In this document: in pieces, positions 59,568 to 64,000 of the stretch
Layout: each line of letters begins with the position of its first letter
How positions within the stretch are numbered: the first letter of the stretch is position 1
DNA from: Pseudarthrobacter sulfonivorans
GTDB taxonomy: Bacteria > Actinomycetota > Actinomycetes > Actinomycetales > Micrococcaceae
Direction of reading: 5' to 3'
DNA length: 64,000 bases
Assembly: GCF_014712225.1 (NCBI RefSeq)
Contig: NZ_JACXBW010000017.1
Coordinates: 35,811-99,810, forward strand
The notes under the pieces: generated by a model
What the model saw: only the letters and a program-made list of their open reading frames with translations
The model's database searches: none
What the model was told of the DNA's origin: nothing
Translations under genes and position numbers: made by a program

Positions 59568-61082
59568 TCAGTTCAGAACGGACTGTCTCGGGACGACTGG
59601 CAAAGGCGTGAGGAGCATGGTGGAAGTGTCGATGTGAGGATTCGCGTCTTGGTCCCTGACTAGCAGCGCAGCTTCCTCGGTGCTTGAGACGACGGGTACG
59701 GACCCGAGGAGGGGACGGGCGGCTGATTCGCGCATCTTTGTAAGGGCGAAGAGTGCCACCGCGGAGAAGAACATGACATAGAAGGCCGGGGCGTAGGAGT
59801 TCCCGGTGACTTGGACGAGGAGTTGGCTCACCAACGGAGTAGTGCCACCGAACAGGGAGATGGCCACGTTGTGGGTGAGGCCGACACTGCCGTAGCGGGA
59901 GGCCGTGGGGAAAAGCTCCGACATCACGGCACCCGTGAGGGCCAGGAAGAACGCACTCGGCAGGGAAACCATAAACAGGGCGAGATACAGCGACCACATT
60001 TCCCCCAGGTGCATCAGCGCAAACGCCGGCACTAGCAGGACAAGGTTCCCCACCGTGGCTATCACGTAGATGGGCCGGCGGCCTATCCGGTCCGACCACC
60101 GCGCCACGAACGGGACGATGACCGCTTGAAGGAGGAGGATCACGACCGTCGCCACTGCCGTCGTCACGGAGGCCATACCAATCTGCGACTCCAGATAGGT
60201 GGGCATGTAGCTGGTAACGGTGTATGAGGACGTCCCATCAGCGGCGATCAAAGCAATTCCGACCAGTATCTGCGGCCAGTAGAGCTTGACGATCTTCGGC
60301 AGGCTCTGCCGGACAAAAAGGGGATTGACGTCATCCTGTTCGGTTTTTTCGTGCGCCACCTCAAAACTCGGCGACTCCGGGATGCGTTTTCGCAGGGAAA
60401 TAGCAACCAGGCCAAGCGGCAAGGCGAGGAGGAACGGGATCCGCCAGCCGCCGTCGAGCATTGCCGACGCTCCCCACACGGAGGTGGTGATGATGGTCGT
60501 CGCGGCCACCACTGCCGCGCCGGCCGCAAAACCCAGCTGCGCGCCAGTGTTCAGCAGCGCCGTCCAGAACCCACGGTGGCGGTCTGGGGAGAACTCGGCG
60601 ACGTACGTCGCGGCGCCGGAGTACTCGCCGCCGGTGGAGAATCCCTGAAGCATTTTCAGCAGGTACAGCGGGACGATAACCCAGAGACCCATCTGGTCGG
60701 CGGTCGGCAGTACGCCGATGAGGGTAGTTGCCGACGCCATCAGCGCCATGGTGAAGAAGAGAACCTTGCGCCGCCCGATCCGGTCCCCCAGCGGACCAAG
60801 GATCATGCCGCCCAGGGGCCTCACGATGAACGAAACGGCGAAGCCCAGGAGCGTCACCAGCAGGCCGGTACTCTGGTCCATGCCTTGGGTAAACACGCTG
60901 GTCATCGTGAGTGTCAGGTATCCATAGATCCCAATGTCGTACCACTCAATGAAGTTGCCGACTCCGGCGCCGATCTGCGCTTTACGCAGTTCGCGCTTGT
61001 CGACGATGATGCAGTCGTCCGTCCGCAGGCGGCGGGTGGCACTAGACAAGGCTGGGAGTTGTGTTCTCGGGTAATCGGACAT
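59568..61082 (-). CDS. MFS transporter, metabolite:H+ symporter (ProP-like)
   Basis: A 504-residue 12-helix carrier of the MHS subfamily. GAGVGNFIEWYDIGIYGYLT is the helix 1 motif, GPLGDRIGRRKVLFFTMALM the loop motif, and LKMLQGFSTGGEYSGAATYV the helix 4 motif. ProP members carry proline, glycine betaine and stachydrine. An unusual hydrophilic N-terminal tail of about 30 residues and a long C-terminal tail flank the core. AAGGAAAG precedes the ATG. It leads a three-gene transcript with the HpbD-like epimerase, directly linking carrier and enzyme, under operator H. Confidence 0.88.
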   Translation of the reverse strand: MSDYPRTQLPALSSATRRLRTDDCIIVDKRELRKAQIGAGVGNFIEWYDIGIYGYLTLTMTSVFTQGMDQSTGLLVTLLGFAVSFIVRPLGGMILGPLGDRIGRRKVLFFTMALMASATTLIGVLPTADQMGLWVIVPLYLLKMLQGFSTGGEYSGAATYVAEFSPDRHRGFWTALLNTGAQLGFAAGAAVVAATTIITTSVWGASAMLDGGWRIPFLLALPLGLVAISLRKRIPESPSFEVAHEKTEQDDVNPLFVRQSLPKIVKLYWPQILVGIALIAADGTSSYTVTSYMPTYLESQIGMASVTTAVATVVILLLQAVIVPFVARWSDRIGRRPIYVIATVGNLVLLVPAFALMHLGEMWSLYLALFMVSLPSAFFLALTGAVMSELFPTASRYGSVGLTHNVAISLFGGTTPLVSQLLVQVTGNSYAPAFYVMFFSAVALFALTKMRESAARPLLGSVPVVSSTEEAALLVRDQDANPHIDTSTMLLTPLPVVPRQSVLN

Positions 61083-61228
61083 CTTTGTCTTTCCTTCGTG
61101 GATGAAAAGCGCAGTTCATCGGGGGCGTTGAGCCTTGGGGCGGCCACGGCGGTGACCGCGCGGCTCCATTGGACGCTTAGGACCTGCACTTGCAGGCATA
61201 CGTGATTGCTTCATCATTTTTTGTAAAC

Positions 61229-61263
61229 GTTCATAAGATGAACATGCTAGTTGTTTACTGAAC
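61229..61263. promoter_or_regulatory. IclR-type operator, copy H (extended)
   Basis: GTTCA-N5-TGAAC at 61229-61243, with a further TGAAC at 61259-61263, twenty bases after the first. The half-site expected ten bases on is not recognisable. It lies upstream of the ProP-like gene. Confidence 0.65.
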
Positions 61264-61484
61264 ACTAACGGTAGAGTGGTACGCGCCACACCGTCAAGTT
61301 TTCGCGCGTAATCTTTACCCGTTTTGGGTCTGACCAGCCCCCACTCCTACGGGGCCGTGGGCCACACCTGACAAGATGCCCACCCCTGAGATCACTCCTG
61401 CACAACGGCAACTGTCGGGGTCGGAGGCTAGCCCGAGGCACAGTCTTGATTATGCGTGTGAGACGTGCCATAGTATTCGTGTTC

Positions 61485-61509
61485 GTTCGATAAATGAACA
61501 TCATGTTCA
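61485..61509. promoter_or_regulatory. IclR-type three-half-site operator, copy I
   Basis: GTTCG-N5-TGAAC-N5-GTTCA, 79 bases before the small membrane protein gene at 61588. Confidence 0.8.
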
Positions 61510-61587
61510 AATTGCAGGTCGACTGGATCTGTAGCTCACGCGTCACGGAGACCGCCATGCGGTTTCCTTCATCTGAGAAAGAAAATA

Positions 61588-61902
61588 ATGGAACTGGTGT
61601 CGGAGATCGCCGGATGGTCCGGGGCAGCATCAATCCTGGCTGCCTACCTGCTGGTTTCCATGGGCTGGCTCCGTGCAGGACGGAGGTTTCAAGCAGCAAA
61701 CCTCGCAGGGGCGTGTGCCTTCGTCATCAATGGTGCTCACAATGGCGCTTGGCCCTCGGTCGTGACAAATATCGTGTGGTTCCTGATCTCTTTGGTTTCC
61801 CTGGTACGGATAGCACGCAAAAAGACTGCCGCGGAGCCGGGCAAAGGCCCGTCGCGTGAAGAACCAGCGGCGACGTCCGGGCGCCAACACAAGGCCTCCT
61901 GA
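61588..61902 (+). CDS. Small membrane protein, CBU_0592-like
   Basis: A 104-residue protein with three hydrophobic helices: IAGWSGAASILAAYLLVSMG, FQAANLAGACAFVINGAHNG and VVTNIVWFLISLVSLVRIAR. A charged tail of about 28 residues follows. The order and the Asn-Gly in helix 2 are typical of the CBU_0592 family, whose role is unknown. It has its own operator (copy I) and is followed by a good terminator, so it is a single-gene unit of the regulon. Confidence 0.75.
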   Translation: MELVSEIAGWSGAASILAAYLLVSMGWLRAGRRFQAANLAGACAFVINGAHNGAWPSVVTNIVWFLISLVSLVRIARKKTAAEPGKGPSREEPAATSGRQHKAS

Positions 61903-61924
61903 GAACCGCAGCGTCACAGAACGG

Positions 61925-61956
61925 ACGACGACAGGACTCCCCTGCCGTCGTTTTTT
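61925..61956 (+). terminator. Rho-independent terminator
   Basis: ACGACGACAGG (61925-61935) pairs with CCTGCCGTCGT (61941-61951), one mismatch, five-base loop, followed by TTTTTT. It ends the 61588 transcript. Confidence 0.85.
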
Positions 61957-61980
61957 GCGAGCTTCGGCGCCAGCCAGCAC

Positions 61981-62479
61981 GTGTCTGCCCCACCGACCGG
62001 CCACGAACTCCCCTACGCCCGCGCCGTCACCCACTACCTGACGGTCGACACCAGTGCTACAACCATCATCTTCGCCGTCTACACCAGCGAAACCACCCCA
62101 CCCCGGACAGACCAAACCCCACGCCGGCAGCATCGCCGCGCTCACCGGAGTCCTCGCCGAGCAGGGAATCAACATACGGGACGGCCTCTTCGTCGGAAAC
62201 GAGACCCCCTACGACGACGAACCCGGCACCAACCTCACCCTGCCCGTCAGCTCCACCCAAACAAGCGCGATCAACGCCGATTTCATCTACCGGGGCAGCT
62301 TCGTCGAACCGACCAACCGGATCACCCTTCGAGCCGCGTCCACGAAGCAGCAAAAGCGGCCGCCGTCGAACGAGGCTATCGGCCAGTATGCCTTGTTGGC
62401 CCAGTACACCTGCATCGTCGCCTACCTCCTGGCGGGGAGGATCGAGTACCCGGTACCCGTGCGCTTCAACCCGCAATAG
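61981..62479 (+). pseudogene. Probable broken gene of unknown family
   Basis: Two frames each look protein-like in part. The first reads YARAVTHYLTVDTSATTIIF and AVYTSETTP, then turns Arg-rich near 62100. The second picks up as GSIAALTGVLAEQGINIRDG and LFVGNETPYDDEPGTNLTLP and continues to AYLLAGRIEYPVPVRFNPQ before a TAG. A single frameshift near 62100 would join them into one protein of about 165 residues or more. I do not recognise the family. There is no obvious start or ribosome site. Confidence 0.4.
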
Positions 62480-62653
62480 CTTGTACTGGTATCTGTACTA
62501 CAGCTCCTACCGCATGCCGCTGGGAACAGCAAAGTGATCGAGCGGATGGGGGAATCGAATGTAAAGCAGCGTCGCGCCCCATTTGAGAGCCCTTGCTGCG
62601 GCCCCTACGCCGCGGGGCGCAGCGGCAGGACAACTTGAAGGAGAAAAGCCGGC

Positions 62654-63148
62654 ATGACCCCTCGCGAAGCACAAGCCCCCGACTTCCGTGTCGGGGAAGA
62701 CGCCTACGAGCCGGCGCAGTACGAAGCTAAAGGGCGGTTGAGGCCGCGCCCGTGGCCTATTGGTCCGAGTGAAAGCTACGGGAAAGTGGATTTTGATGAC
62801 GGCGAGGGAAAGATCGTCCTCACCCTCTACATTCAGCGCGGGCACGAAGAAGGTTACGTCCTGCACGTCGAGCACCTAGCCGCGCCGCTGCGGGTAGATG
62901 GCACGCTCCTTCGCCTGATCCCGGCGCCTCGCGTTGACAAGGACGCCGCGGACTTCCGCCGGATCACCGCTGCCCGTACGGCTGCCGCGAAGGCCGAGGC
63001 CGAGCTGGACGGCGCTGTCAGCGCCGCCCGCGAGAACGGAGACTCCTGGGAGGTTATCGGTGCCGCCCTCGGCACGTCCGCTCGAACTGCGCGGGAGCGG
63101 TTCGGACACGCACTGAGGCGACCGCGAAATGGGATGCCGACGAGGTGA
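62654..63148 (+). CDS. Small protein with C-terminal helix-turn-helix-like segment
   Basis: A 164-residue protein. The ATG at 62654 lies eight bases after AAGGAG. The first 85 residues contain GKVDFDDGEGKIVLTLYIQR and HEEGYVLHVEHLAAPLRVDG, a beta-rich unit. The last 60 read AARTAAAKAEAELDGAVSAA, then SWEVIGAALGTSARTARERF, which looks like a helix-turn-helix of the type found after such helices in small actinobacterial regulators. The stop overlaps the next frame (GTGA). Function unknown. Confidence 0.65.
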   Translation: MTPREAQAPDFRVGEDAYEPAQYEAKGRLRPRPWPIGPSESYGKVDFDDGEGKIVLTLYIQRGHEEGYVLHVEHLAAPLRVDGTLLRLIPAPRVDKDAADFRRITAARTAAAKAEAELDGAVSAARENGDSWEVIGAALGTSARTARERFGHALRRPRNGMPTR

Positions 63149-63315
63149 CGAACGTGCGCGTGATTGCGTCGAGCAGGAGGACGCAAGAATCATCTGCGCT
63201 ATTGGACACCTGGGGATCGTTCGCAGAAAGCGGCCGGGCCTCCGATGACGGACCCCTCGACGGCGACGCGCACGACCAGATCCTGGACGCCTCCGACCAG
63301 GCCCCCGATACCTGA
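63145..63315 (+). CDS. 56-residue acidic peptide, coupled to 62654-63148
   Basis: The frame begins at a GTG overlapping the previous stop and ends in a TGATG that could start a further 31-codon frame (63315-63410). The peptide contains SALLDTWGSFAESG and an Asp-rich tail (DGDAHDQILDASDQAPDT). No family recognised. Coupling is the only support. Confidence 0.3.
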   Translation: MTNVRVIASSRRTQESSALLDTWGSFAESGRASDDGPLDGDAHDQILDASDQAPDT

Positions 63316-63410
63316 TGACTACGCAGAAAAGCGTGATTACTGAAGACCAGGCAGCCCACTGCGCCACCTTGGAATGGTTCGGCATCAGCTTCCAGTTTCC
63401 GAGTTGCTAG

Positions 63411-64000
63411 TGGTCCGGCTTTTCAGCGCTTCTTCGTAAAATGCGAGCCTTGTGGCCGTCCGTGCCATATCGTGCTGAGCATGAATAAACCAGTGGGCAA
63501 TCCAAAAGCCTGCGAGCAAGACCAGAAGTGCACAGGCTAAAGTTGCGGCGAACGGTGGTTAGAAATCCGAGGATCCAAACCTGACACTCGACAAAGCCGC
63601 TTCTGCCATCCAATAAAGCAGACGTAAGTGTGGACACTGTCCACACCCTCGTTGGCAGGACAAATGCGGGCATCCGACTCCCCCGGGGTGCCTTCAGAGC
63701 CCTTCCCCGAACGCCCTCATCGGACTCGTTGGAGTCATGTTGTCCCCGCTCTCGCGGCTCATGAATAGTTGTGGGCCACCCCGGGCCCCAACCCGACAAA
63801 ACCGGAACGAGGTACCGCGAGGACACACTCACAGCAGGCGGAGGGCTCATTAGCCAGGGAACTGAACCCGCCACCCCACACACCTGAATAGGCTCCCTCG
63901 GCCCACAGTCCGCACACCCAGCCGCCAGAGCGACGCGACCACAAGCTTTGTCAACAGATCAAAGCAAAATCGACCCTGACGAGGGGATATGCTGTGCGCG
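63411..64000. other. Terminal stretch without a clear gene
   Basis: I see no convincing gene in these 590 bases. On the minus strand, 63558-63385 is open and encodes a hydrophobic stretch followed by WFIHAQHDMARTATRLAFYE, which looks protein-like but lacks a normal start, so it may be a remnant of a small membrane protein. A 158-codon minus-strand frame across the region has odd composition. Confidence 0.4.

Larger units (their letters stand above)
61083..61587. promoter_or_regulatory. Divergent control region with operators H and I
   Basis: This 505-base gap separates the ProP-like gene (minus) from the small membrane protein (plus). It contains operator H at 61229-61263 and operator I at 61485-61509, and no gene I can support. 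Confidence 0.6.

Noticed and set aside
63407..63883. 158-codon minus-strand frame near the window end
   Set aside because: Mixed composition and no ribosome site; part of it overlaps a more protein-like stretch in another frame, so neither is called.
1..64000. CRISPR array, prophage genes, insertion sequences or an integrase
   Set aside because: No regularly spaced repeats, and no transposase, integrase or phage structural proteins are visible on either strand.

Overview
The window is high-GC DNA from an actinobacterium. The near full-length match I recognise to Arthrobacter dimethylglycine oxidase, together with the protocatechuate 4,5-cleavage operon and the dense packing of catabolic genes, points to Arthrobacter or a close relative (Pseudarthrobacter, Paenarthrobacter, Sinomonas). 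That is inference from recognised families; no 16S gene is present. There is no intact tRNA or rRNA gene, CRISPR array or recognisable insertion sequence.

Region 1 (1-9.3 kb). A tightly coupled plus-strand operon encodes the protocatechuate 4,5-cleavage pathway: LigK, LigU, LigJ, LigI, LigA, LigB and LigC. It turns protocatechuate into pyruvate and oxaloacetate. Convergent to it are a 6PGDH-like dehydrogenase, an aldo/keto reductase and a ShiA-like MFS importer. A 31-bp-arm hairpin separates the two groups.

Region 2 (9.7-28 kb). An IclR regulator precedes two ketosteroid-dehydrogenase-like flavoproteins with a Dabb protein between them. Two paralogous FadR-type regulators follow, then a divergent acyl-CoA locus. 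The minus arm has a Cys-less thiolase-like protein and a DUF35 partner. The plus arm has an ADP-forming acyl-CoA synthetase, MaoC, acyl-CoA dehydrogenase, MFS, EtfBA, a membrane cytochrome b with a low-complexity tail, a tiny protein and a double-hotdog thioesterase. It looks like a dedicated ring- or side-chain acyl-CoA degradation pathway with its own electron exit.

Region 3 (28-33.8 kb) is a decayed zone: a tRNA-3'-end-like fragment, an MFS gene, an IclR C-terminal fragment, a multiply frameshifted enolase-superfamily gene, an intact zinc-type quinone oxidoreductase and a quinone oxidoreductase fragment. A glycogen-debranching-type glycosidase follows.

Region 4 (36-62 kb) is the most interesting part. 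It holds dimethylglycine oxidase, PurU, an aldehyde dehydrogenase and a DapA-family lyase; a betaine-type ABC transporter; two luciferase-like monooxygenases with three flavin reductases; a flavin amine oxidase, hydratase and FAH-family enzyme; an alpha-ketoglutarate semialdehyde dehydrogenase; an HpbD-like hydroxyproline-betaine epimerase; a ProP-like MFS; and an IclR regulator. Nine copies of one operator, GTTCA-N5-TGAAC with (in most copies) a third half-site ten bases away, lie in front of almost every transcription unit here and at the decayed units of region 3. I read this as a single IclR-controlled regulon for a betaine such as hydroxyproline betaine or stachydrine, with flavin-dependent oxygenases where known pathways use Rieske enzymes. 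The operator architecture is seen directly; substrate and regulator assignment are inference.

Region 5 (62-64 kb) holds a probable pseudogene, a small HTH-like protein and very small coupled reading frames of unknown function.
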